From Fusarium oxysporum f. sp. lycopersici 4287 (lineage: Eukaryota > Ascomycota > Sordariomycetes > Hypocreales > Nectriaceae): a DNA stretch of 64,000 bases. Under the pieces are notes generated by a model that did no database searches, had not been told where the DNA came from, and worked only from the letters and a program-made list of their open reading frames with translations. The stretch lies in contig NC_030999.1 in the NCBI RefSeq assembly GCF_000149955.1, positions 1,599,606-1,663,605 of the forward strand, written 5' to 3'. The position numbers were made by a program, and so were the translations under genes. Positions 1-8,406 of this stretch are shown piece by piece. How positions within the stretch are numbered: position 1 is the stretch's first letter; each line of letters opens with the position of its first letter.

Positions 1-1882
1 AGTTACGTTACCTGTGACATGTGAAGATCTTTGCAGAGCGATAGTGGCCGAACGACTTATGTCATACCAGCTCCATTTAAAATTTCTGGTGTTTTTTCGT
101 TATAGTCATACTCGAACTACATGTTTTTGGCAGAAAGGATTTGATTGGAATACTTGTTGTAAATAGTTTCTTTCCGTGTACTTCTGATGTAATAAGAGCA
201 CGAAGTATTTGACACCTCATGACGATTGATATTGCTGGTCTACATATCCATTCAGAGCAAGAATAAAATTGGTATTCATGTAGGTTCACTTCATACTATG
301 TCGCAATCCGTCACATGAAGTGGATCGTTGAAAAATGAACCCTTTACATAGCCTGCAAGCGCTACTATGTACCGAATCCTAACGATTGCATATTGGCCAT
401 GGATGTGATTACAGCTTGACAGAAGAAGCCGAATTGAACGGTTTCCAAGACCAAGCTGACTTTTGTGATACAGCGTATGCGATAATGGCTCTGCTCAAAG
501 TAGAAGCCGTTCGCCGCGCTTGCAAAGCAATGATCTCTAAGGGTTTGGAATCAGCAAATGGCAAGGCGCAATAGCGGGCCCTGGACGACAAGGAGGGCGT
601 GCAATGAGATTTAGAGGTACCGCTTCGTGCTATATACGGGGGATACCGGTGCGATCTTTCGGCCGCCCAGAAGACGGGGATTGTTACCACAGCAGGAAAT
701 ATTGGGATGAATGGATAAAAGGGGAATTTCCCTTTACTTTTGCTGTAGAATCCAAGGCTCATTGCCATTTATCAAAGTGCAACGACCGGGTAATCCTCCA
801 AGCAATAAGTATGACGACCCTGTTTGGCAAGCAGGAATATTGGACAGGATTTCCGGCACGCGATGCTATAGGAATTATTAGATGAAAGGGGAGCAATACC
901 AATCGAAAGGGTGGAAGAGAGACAGGAAATGATCAAATAAGTAACGTATGAAGGACAGATACAGCTCCGGTGCTAATCCAGGCAGTCAAGTACTTCGTCG
1001 TCTGGCACTCTAATGAAAGCAATTACCTACCCGTGCCAAGGTGGTTTAGGACAGCAACTTTTCAAAACAGCCTTAAGCTGTGTATCAAAGGCAGACACGA
1101 TTTGAATTAACTGCCAGATTTTAAGCCTAGTGCAATTAAGATAGTATTTTCAGCTCTCAACATACCTTACTAACAAATGTTTATTAAAGGATATAAGACC
1201 AGCTAGGGCAACAAGGTATGGCCAATCAAAGCCGTACTATATTCAGTCGATTGAGGCTCAGAAAGTTTGAATTAAAAGGCAAAGGCCTTCCAGTGGTTGG
1301 AATTGCTTGAGGTAGTATAGGTCCAGAGGCTGGCGGTCAAGAAGCACACGCTAAAGTATGAATGAAAGAATATCAGATTTAATACCGCCACGATTGTTAC
1401 TCGAACAAAGTTCGCCAACCTTGGCAATAATAATGGATAGTTTGTGAGAGAGTGAGAACGCACTGCGCCGCTAAGGGCAACAAATAAAGCTTTTGACATG
1501 AACGCGGCGCTCATACCCCAATGAACCAATCCGTTACTTTGGGCTCTAAAAGCCCCAAGGCAGCCATTCCAGTGCACATGATGGTGTTACGGTGGATAGG
1601 TTTCCTGTTTTACCTATGATGTTTGTATCTCGTCGATACTTCATCACCCAGTCAACCTTCAGCTCTTTCTCGACAAACCGGGGCCTGGACAAGCGACAAC
1701 ATCGCACGCGCCATCTTGAAAGGTGTTTTATCTCGGAACCATGTATCATAGCTATAACCGCCACGTGGTAGGTTTGTTACACCTCCGTACTACGAATCGA
1801 TAGTGAGTTTGTTATTAGTAAACCACTAATATAACACTTTGCTTCTGATCTTGATATTGTGGCTTTTGACTCTTTAATTGAC
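1..1882. other. gene-poor stretch at left edge
   Basis: Only short overlapping open frames on both strands are present, none with a recognisable domain, signal peptide or convincing splice structure. The densest open stretch is about 386-885 on the plus strand. It could contain exons of an unknown gene, but I cannot support a model. Confidence 0.4.
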
Positions 1883-2419
1883 TTATATTACATATCGTTG
1901 GTAGAGGGCCTCCTCAGTGAGTACTTCACCGGCATCGAGCAATTGCTTTTCCATATTGGCCTCACGCACTGGCCCTTGCTCATCTATAAACTTAGAGACG
2001 CTTTTAGATAGGCACGTAAGATAGTAGTTCACTCCCGCTATCTCGTAGAGGCAATTGTATCCAATTTGGAATCCTGTGGGTAATTGGTTAGAGGCGCAAG
2101 GACCTTCACATTTCTGAGGTTCTATTTGATACATTTGCCGAGGTCCTTTGTTAGGCATGCACTCTACATCTAAGGGATAAGATATTATGATTGTAGCAAA
2201 AGCAAAGGCATGGCCTGCTTTGAGGAATTTCCGGTCCATTCTAACGATGTAAACGACATCAAAGTTATGTAACTTGGCAAGGAGGTGGGCCATATCCTCG
2301 GCATCTGTGTTGTAGCTTAAGCCTTTATTGTGTCGAGGCTGGGGATATAGTGTGAGCTGTGAGCTGTCATGGCGTCTAGAAAATGCGCCCAACTGGAGGG
2401 TAGGTTCATAGAAACGCAT
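1883..2419 (-). CDS. hypothetical protein, 178 aa
   Basis: A single uninterrupted minus-strand frame with an ATG at 2419. I do not recognise the family. The protein has no obvious signal peptide or membrane span. It has a hydrophobic central part around residues 75-85, a Cys pair in a KCEGPC context, and an acidic C-terminal third rich in Glu. An AT-rich stretch (about 2440-2660) lies directly upstream of the start. There is no functional clue from neighbours. It could be a fragment of a larger spliced gene whose other exons are not visible. Confidence 0.4.
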   Translation of the reverse strand: MRFYEPTLQLGAFSRRHDSSQLTLYPQPRHNKGLSYNTDAEDMAHLLAKLHNFDVVYIVRMDRKFLKAGHAFAFATIIISYPLDVECMPNKGPRQMYQIEPQKCEGPCASNQLPTGFQIGYNCLYEIAGVNYYLTCLSKSVSKFIDEQGPVREANMEKQLLDAGEVLTEEALYQRYVI

Positions 2420-2835
2420 TTCGTTGATGGGTAAGCTATTAGTAGTTACTTGTCACTATATAGTAATAGGTAATCCGTTAAGGGTAGCACTACTAAAGAT
2501 TTTCAATTTACTAATACAAAGGAATCTTAACTTTACTAAAAAGGCAGTGCTAATTTTAGTACGAAAAATAACCATATAGTTATATAGTTACATAGCTATA
2601 GAAACTTAGCTAATTATAGCGATAGTAATTATAAGCCTTAATTAACTTACTATTTCAATGTATAAGCATTTTGTGCTAGTATCTTTCAAGTATTATAAGA
2701 GGTCAACTTCTGCGCCGTGCTACTTTGAGATACTGACAAATTCGGAAGAGACTCAACACTCAGCAATCTCCACACTATATAACGTCCTGAACCTGCTTGC
2801 GCATCTGCTTGCTCGGACATATACATCTTCCTACC

Positions 2836-3024
2836 ATGAACTTCGCCATTCTATTGTGGGGCTTTCTCCTCTCTCAAGGCGTTACGGCCTTACCGATTAG
2901 TCCGCATGACCGAGACCCACGAGGAGTTCGCCTAGACAAGAGAAGCAAAGACGAATGCATGGAGTCAAAAAATATATATCAGTTTATGAAGTGTTTTTTG
3001 ATAGACAGTCAGGATCAGACATGA
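2836..3024 (+). CDS. small secreted protein candidate (62 aa)
   Basis: The frame is open from 2797, but the ATG at 2836 gives a textbook secretion signal: Met-Asn, then a hydrophobic stretch FAILLWGFLL, then a small-residue cleavage region VTA-LP. After it comes a short charged segment ending in LDKR, a Kex2-type dibasic site, and a 24-residue C-terminal peptide with two Cys. Signal, pro-region and short Cys peptide is a layout shared by many fungal effectors and secreted peptides. A TATATAA-like box sits about 60 bp upstream (near 2776). Function and family are not recognised. A spurious small ORF cannot be excluded without transcript data. Confidence 0.5.
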   Translation: MNFAILLWGFLLSQGVTALPISPHDRDPRGVRLDKRSKDECMESKNIYQFMKCFLIDSQDQT

Positions 3025-4702
3025 GGGGTTAACGATAAAGATCAAACAGCAAGCGCACTGCTTCTTTCCAGGCAATTCCAAAAGGACCGGTCGCGCGGCA
3101 TACAGATAATGCCACTGCTCAGCTCACAAGCTCCACTAATTGCGGCATAAACTAGATTCAGGCCGTGTCACTAAGAATCTAATCATGATACCTTGAGGGA
3201 GGTTGGCAGGAGAAGGGGAGCAAAACGAAATCGAAGTTTGAAATCAAACAAGTTACTCGCAAAGACATAATATAGCAGGTTTATATCAATACAGCTAAAA
3301 CAGAATTTTCCTCAAGTCACGCTATTTGCTCTCTTCGGCGTACGCATCGTCTCCATTTCCATTAGTTCTTAACTTCGGTTGACATGTCAACTCTGCTGTG
3401 AGTGATGTCTGTAATTCAGTTCTAGCTTTGGTTACAATAAGATTAAAGAAAGCTCGGAGTAATATCTTTGTCATTGACTCTACAAAGATGAAGGTCCACA
3501 AGAAATAGAACTATCAGTTCTAATTAATTCTGTACAGCTATGCGTCAAGAGTTTATTCACATCGTACATCAGGAGTCTCCCAACGACAGCCTACTTGCCA
3601 GAGGTCGTGGTGGTGCCAAGCTTTCCGTTGTCAATACTTGAATCTAGAATGCTAGCACATTCTTTTTTCTCAGTGGGCTATGGCAGGGAAGTGGTGAAGT
3701 CGTCCCCTTGAATGAAGTCCATGGCCATCAGTTGCCTCGGCTACTGCAAACTATTCTCAGTAAATCCCTAGTCGTGCACGATGGGTCGCTGGTGTGCCAT
3801 CTCCTGTTTAACGCGAGGTACATTTATAGATTTAGGAAGAAAACCGAGCCGAAATTGGATACCCATGTGTGAGTGTAGTGTCCGTGAGGAAATTGGCCGG
3901 AAGTGGCGTAGGCACTCGTAAGCGATATGGCCCTAATTAAACAAGTGGCGCTATAGTAGCACCTCATCAGATGACAGCAGGTGGCATACTGAGACTACCG
4001 TCTGAGGAACCAAAATGATATACTACGATAAGACTTACAGGAAAGAATGGCTAAAGAATGTAGAATATGACAATTATTATGTTAACCTAACTGTACAACC
4101 TCGGCCGCCCCGATATTTGTTGTTACATGGGTATCTGACATTGAATTGAAACTGTACAAGCTGGGAACCCAACTTTCATTCTAAGAACTGGACTTGTTTA
4201 CGAATGCAATTACGCACTAATTTTGTGGTTCGGATCAAATAAAGGTCGACTTTTCCTGCCTTGATAGGTTGAACGGCGAAGGAGTAAGGGGCTGGCTCAC
4301 AGGGAATTAGGTGATGATCAGGTGCGTAAGAGAGAGACTCTTAGCTAGGCTGGTACTTAAAAGTGACTGTCTTGACGCCTTTTCTTCTCCTGGAGAAAGT
4401 ATTTAGAGCTTTCTTACATGCGTCAGACATGATCAGCTATGTAGTTGACTGCTGCCTATAAGGTTAAGCTTTAGGCTGCGAACACAGGTGACGAGTGAGA
4501 ACATGACTTTCTCTTTCCCCTAATATACAGTATTGAGCACTGAGAGCTTCCTCTTCTAGAACAAGCTTAGATATGTTAGTCTGTCTCCACACAGTGTCAA
4601 TCTCACATTTCCGTGGACTGTATACATCAGCATCGACGCTTTTGGACATTCGGAGTAAGCTTTAGCCGTAAGCCGAAGGCTAGCAACCATGCACAGGAGC
4701 AA
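3025..4702. other. non-coding stretch
   Basis: About 1.7 kb without a supportable gene. The short frames near 4464-4765 on the minus strand lie across the presumed promoter and left end of the transposase element and look incidental. Confidence 0.4.
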
Positions 4703-4707
4703 TAACG

Positions 4708-4723
4708 CGTCAGCCTGAAAAGT
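4708..4723 (+). repeat. left terminal inverted repeat (candidate)
   Basis: Sixteen bases starting CGTCAGCCT; 14 of 16 are identical to the reverse complement of 7404-7419. Mismatches are at positions 10 and 15 of the repeat. Similarity is lost further inward. Confidence 0.5.
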
Positions 4724-4753
4724 GGCAAACTTGGACTTGACAACCCTCGCGAG

Positions 4754-5746
4754 ATGGCGCCACAATTATCGAAGATCCAACGAACCGAGCTTCAGCAAGT
4801 CATCATAGACAAGTTAAAAGGTGAAGAAGTCATCACAGACGAGCAGATAGCGACTACGATCGGTCGATGCACCGCGCGAACCGTCCGTCACGCACGATCC
4901 AATATACTCCGACATGGTACAATCGATGCTCCTCGTCAGACGACCGCCTGGCCTGGAATCGTAACGGAGAATATGTGGTTGGCTTTACAAGACAAGCTGA
5001 CCAGGGATCCTTGTATGAGTCAACAGGATATGGCCGATTTTCTTAACAAGAAATATCGCGTCAACTTGTCACGGTTCACCATCGGTAGGACGCTGAAGCG
5101 CGTTGGCTGGACCAAGAAGGTGACGCAGAACGTTGCAAAAGAGCGTAATCAAGATTTACGAGATAACTACATAGAAAGGCGGTCCCATTACAAACCCGAG
5201 CAAATGATATTCATCGACGAAAGCGGGAGCGATCGTGGGCTGGCGATACTGGGACGAGGCTACGCCCCCAAAGGAGTAACCCCAGTTCAGTACAAGCGCT
5301 TCCATCGCGGTAAGAGAGTGCAAATGTTACCAGCGTACACCCTGGGAGGAGTCATATATTGTGAGGTATACCAGGAGAATACAGATACCGAGCTGTTCCA
5401 AGGGTTTCTCGAAAGGTTGCTGCCCTTTTGCGGCAGGTATCCTGAACCCAACTCCGTCATCTTTATGGACAACGCCTCCTTCCACTTCATTTCCCCTAGC
5501 CTTCAGGGTAAGCTCGCGGAGGCGGGTGTGATAATAGAAATGCAACCGCCGTATTGTCCCGACTTGAATCCTATCGAGTATTTATTCGGTTCTGTCAAGA
5601 ACCGCATCAGGAAGATGGCGCGAGAAGACGAGGCTCTCATACAGGGCGACTTCAAGTCGTACCTGTATATGCAGGTCAGGATTGTAGGACAACATTCTAA
5701 AATCGTAAAAGGACACTTCAAGAAAGCACAAATTTACATTGACTAG
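4754..5746 (+). CDS. Tc1/mariner-superfamily transposase (DDE_3 type)
   Basis: A 330-residue protein in one intact exon. The N-terminal about 115 residues look like paired helix-turn-helix DNA-binding domains (TDEQIATTIGRCTARTVRHAR, then a second HTH ending SRFTIGRTLKRVGWT). The catalytic core follows: D155 in IFIDES, D239 in FMDNASFH, and E275 in LNPIEYLFGSVK, i.e. a DD35E-type triad with all three acids retained. The enzyme would cut and paste DNA in the nucleus. The stop codon is 33 bp from the stop of the convergent gene on the other strand. No frameshift or stop is seen, so the protein could be active if the ends are still recognised. Confidence 0.9.
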   Translation: MAPQLSKIQRTELQQVIIDKLKGEEVITDEQIATTIGRCTARTVRHARSNILRHGTIDAPRQTTAWPGIVTENMWLALQDKLTRDPCMSQQDMADFLNKKYRVNLSRFTIGRTLKRVGWTKKVTQNVAKERNQDLRDNYIERRSHYKPEQMIFIDESGSDRGLAILGRGYAPKGVTPVQYKRFHRGKRVQMLPAYTLGGVIYCEVYQENTDTELFQGFLERLLPFCGRYPEPNSVIFMDNASFHFISPSLQGKLAEAGVIIEMQPPYCPDLNPIEYLFGSVKNRIRKMAREDEALIQGDFKSYLYMQVRIVGQHSKIVKGHFKKAQIYID

Positions 5747-5779
5747 AAGAAAAACTGGATAGATAAAATAGAAACCGTT

Positions 5780-7048
5780 CTAACATTGCACATTGTTCCC
5801 TTGGCGCCGTTTTATGTATGATCCAGCATCACAAACATAACGCCATGCCACGCCCTCCGGTATCCCATGCTTCTTATAAAAGCGGAACATCTTTTCTTGG
5901 TTGCTAGCAAGCATGTCGAGATCAAAGCAATGCGCCAGAGTCAGCTCCTGAGCCGACGTGTAATATTCTTTCTGCTCGTTGGTGCGCACTCGGGACCGTT
6001 GATAGGTACTGTACGCCACTACCTCATCTTCTCTGGGCATGTCAAAATCCACAAGTGAAGTGGTGGGAAAATTCGTCTTCGGGGATGGAGGAACACTATT
6101 TGCACATTGGTGACAATGAACCTGGGTAATACGGACAGCTGAGCCATCTGAACCCCGTCGTTGCCGCTTACGACCAGAAATCTTCTCGCGCTCATCCTGT
6201 TCCCTTTCTTCCCATTGGCGTTCGTCCTCCTTCACCAGTCGACGGAATTCGGGAGGTACATCGTCGTGTCCGTTCAGGTTGTTCCCTGCCTGCATATAAT
6301 CGGCGAGCATCCTAATGTGGTGGGGTTGAAGACGGTGATGTTTCCCTTCATTCTGCCAGCAGTGGTCCCCTTTTGTACATGGAGCTCCTGGGCAGCGCAT
6401 CATTGCATAAGCCTTCCTGACACAGGCACCTCGACCTACGCCAGTCGTTCTAGCTTCTAAATCTGCTTGTTGATTCGCCGTTGCGCTACTTTTGCCCGAC
6501 TTGCTAACATCGATGGCTCGGTAATAAAATGTAACTATAATAGTGATTTTCTTGCCACTAGTCAAAAACGGACTCCATTCCCGGAGTTGTTTTGCAACAA
6601 ACGACCATTTGACGTCTAACTTTGGGAACTCCTTGATAATTTTACCTGTTTTGTGATCGGTTACTGATAGGACGATCTTCGTCTTTTCCTCCTTCCATGG
6701 CTTGTCGATACACGCCCCAGCCAGCTTCGGCCGGAGAACGTAGTTCCAGAACTTGCGCGGCGATATTACGATATTTAGCTCTGTTTCACCAGCCTGGTTC
6801 CTGTTTTTGGCAAACAATTTCCATTCCATATTATAGCGTATCGTCGGCTCGTCTTCGTACGACCGTTCTGGCTCCCAGTCCGCGAATGGCACGAACGTCA
6901 AGGCACACCCAGCGGGTCTCAGCCGGCTCCTGAGGGCTGAAGCTGCGGGCTGAGACACCTCGCTGTCGGACGTGGAAGAGTCGGCAGAGATCTGAGCCTC
7001 GCTCGCATCGTCACTTGGCCAGTCATTTACAGTGTCGCTCTGGTTCAT
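5780..7048 (-). CDS. uncharacterised protein paired with the Tc1-like transposase
   Basis: A 422-residue frame from the ATG at 7048; the frame stays open upstream to 7180 (466 aa), but that extension looks unlike the rest, so the shorter start is preferred. The N-terminus is Ser/Asp-rich and disordered-looking, followed by a folded region of about 130 residues. Next comes a Cys/His-rich core (CPGAPCTKGDHCW then KHHRLQPHHIRML), a Glu/Arg-rich helical stretch with a basic KRQRR patch, and a final domain ending in a basic tail. I recall similar CPG..C..HCW..KHY proteins as repeated, uncharacterised families in ascomycete genomes. It is convergent with the transposase and lies inside the candidate inverted repeats, which suggests an element-encoded accessory protein. 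Function unknown. Confidence 0.7.
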   Translation of the reverse strand: MNQSDTVNDWPSDDASEAQISADSSTSDSEVSQPAASALRSRLRPAGCALTFVPFADWEPERSYEDEPTIRYNMEWKLFAKNRNQAGETELNIVISPRKFWNYVLRPKLAGACIDKPWKEEKTKIVLSVTDHKTGKIIKEFPKLDVKWSFVAKQLREWSPFLTSGKKITIIVTFYYRAIDVSKSGKSSATANQQADLEARTTGVGRGACVRKAYAMMRCPGAPCTKGDHCWQNEGKHHRLQPHHIRMLADYMQAGNNLNGHDDVPPEFRRLVKEDERQWEEREQDEREKISGRKRQRRGSDGSAVRITQVHCHQCANSVPPSPKTNFPTTSLVDFDMPREDEVVAYSTYQRSRVRTNEQKEYYTSAQELTLAHCFDLDMLASNQEKMFRFYKKHGIPEGVAWRYVCDAGSYIKRRQGNNVQC

Positions 7049-7403
7049 GGTTATTGCCACGTTTAAAGACACGAGCTGACTGGCTGGTTCTCGCCGTTTC
7101 GAGCACCACCTTGCCACAAAGGACACCTGTCCAAAACATTCCCAAGTTTTCCATGACATTCCATCAGCTTCCATGGCCATTGATCACGTGAGTCGTGTCA
7201 AGCGACCGCAATTCGTGATTCACCAAGCACTTAGCGATCTGGTCCTTTTTGATGAAGCCATTCGCAAAATCTGAACAGAAACGCAAGACTATGGAAATGA
7301 ACCAATTAATTAAATCTTGCCAAGTAAAACCTAACATCTGCCGAGCATGAGATCGCGGCAATTTTATGATCGCCAGGTGGGTGGGGTAATGTGGCTGAGG
7401 TGG

Positions 7404-7419
7404 AATTTTGAGGCTGACG
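7404..7419 (-). repeat. right terminal inverted repeat (candidate)
   Basis: Reverse-complement partner of 4708-4723, 14 of 16 matching. Immediately outside is TA (7420-7421). Confidence 0.5.
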
Positions 7420-7421
7420 TA

Positions 7422-7923
7422 TGGAGTACTGAAATGGCTTACTGAAAGTAACGTGGTCGATGACTCGCACTGTTGATTTAGGCTCCACTCGCCCCAGACT
7501 TGCACCCCGGCACTTAGGTACTTAAGCTACTTTGAAGTACTTCTTTTATTGGGCCAAAACATGCTTACCCACAGCTAAGAAGTCTATTTTGGCCGCTTCA
7601 TTTGCTTATGATGTAGCTCGATGTACTTCCAAGTACCTACCCCAGACTAAACATAGAGCTTATTGTTCTGGAGAGGAAGCTACCGGTGCTCAATACTGTA
7701 AGCTTTTACTCAGCATCTTTCATGATGACTAGCTACTAAGCTGAGAGGTTGTTTTGGGCTATTGTGTGAGTAGTAGGTATGCAGAACAGCCTCATTGTTA
7801 TCCTGTCTCTCGTACTCATAACAGTCTTCAACATAGACTTTACTATTAAGTATACTTTTCTTTTTTAAAACATAACTTTTATAGAAAGCCTTAAGTTTAG
7901 TTTCCTTCTTACTATAAGTAAAA
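7422..7923. other. intergenic, AT-rich toward the retrotransposon
   Basis: A short plus-strand frame (7532-7732) has no recognisable features. The last 150 bp before the 5' LTR are strongly AT-rich. Confidence 0.4.
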
Positions 7924-8002
7924 TGTTACGACCCTAGCGGTTACATCACGTGTACCTCATTATTTTTCTCCAATCACAGGAACGGACCCACCACCTCACA
8001 TT

Positions 8003-8131
8003 GGACCGACCTTCCAATACTTTCGGTCCAAAGATAAGATAAGGACCGACGACTCTCGTTCAACGGTCCTACAGACCGATGCATAAACAATATCGGTCCT
8101 GAGGGGACCGACGCCAGCACACTATCGGTCC
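8003..8131. promoter_or_regulatory. array of four GGACCGA-N13-TCGGTCC operators in U3
   Basis: Units lie at 8003-8029, 8043-8069, 8073-8099 and 8105-8131, each exactly 27 bp. Half-sites are GGACCGA and TCGGTCC with one mismatch in unit 2 (ACGGTCC) and one in unit 3 (AGACCGA). The 13-bp spacers share length but not sequence, the mark of a site read by a dimer rather than of simple duplication. The last unit ends 17 bp before the TATA box. Inner triplets give CCG-N15-CGG, the vocabulary of Zn2Cys6 proteins. The same array is at 15422-15550 in the 3' LTR. Confidence 0.8.
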
Positions 8132-8147
8132 TCACGAAGACCTCTAG

Positions 8148-8156
8148 TATATATAC
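8148..8156 (+). promoter_or_regulatory. TATA box of the LTR promoter
   Basis: TATATATAC, 17 bp after the operator array and about 42 bp before the inferred transcript start at 8190. Spacing is plausible for fungal RNA polymerase II promoters. Confidence 0.6.
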
Positions 8157-8354
8157 ACTCCTTTAGCAGTAGATAGAACTTAGCTCACCAGCTATCAATA
8201 AAACTTCTTTACATTGATCAAGCCTAACACGCATTGAATCTACCATTAAGAGACGTGACACTTCGACAAGCTCAGCATCACGCCCTACGCCATCTGCCAA
8301 CAATAAACCTAGCACGGCTTAGTTTATCCACAGTTGGGAACCAACCGTCACACG

Positions 8355-8363
8355 TTGATAGCT
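8355..8363 (+). other. primer-binding site, likely self-primed (Tf1-type)
   Basis: TTGATAGCT begins 2 nt after the LTR end and is the exact reverse complement of AGCTATCAA at 8190-8198 in the same LTR. If the transcript starts at about 8190, its own 5' end can anneal here. This is the self-priming mechanism known for Tf1 and reported for fungal elements of the skippy/Maggy type. The region does not resemble the 3' end of a common primer tRNA. Confidence 0.6.
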
Positions 8364-8406
8364 CTTGTTCAGACCGTACCGCGTAACGCTGAGCAATACA
8401 AACGCA

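Larger units (their letters stand above)
4703..7421. mobile_element. candidate two-gene Tc1-like DNA transposon
   Basis: A plus-strand DDE transposase (4754-5746) and a convergent unknown gene (5780-7048) are enclosed by a short imperfect inverted repeat: CGTCAGCCT at 4708-4716 and its reverse complement at 7411-7419. The match continues inward to 14 of 16 positions. TA dinucleotides lie near both outer ends (4703-4704 and 7420-7421), as expected for TA-targeting elements, but the two ends are not in exact register (ACG lies between TA and the repeat on the left). The right repeat is about 360 bp from the start of the second gene and the left one 38 bp from the transposase ATG. The boundary is therefore tentative; the element could be decayed or the repeat fortuitous. 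Confidence 0.5.
7924..8352 (+). repeat. 5' LTR of the Ty3/gypsy element
   Basis: 429 bp, same sequence and length as 15343-15771. The U3 part contains four GGACCGA-N13-TCGGTCC units, then a TATATATAC box at 8148-8156. The inferred transcript start near 8190 separates U3 from R/U5. Confidence 0.95.
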
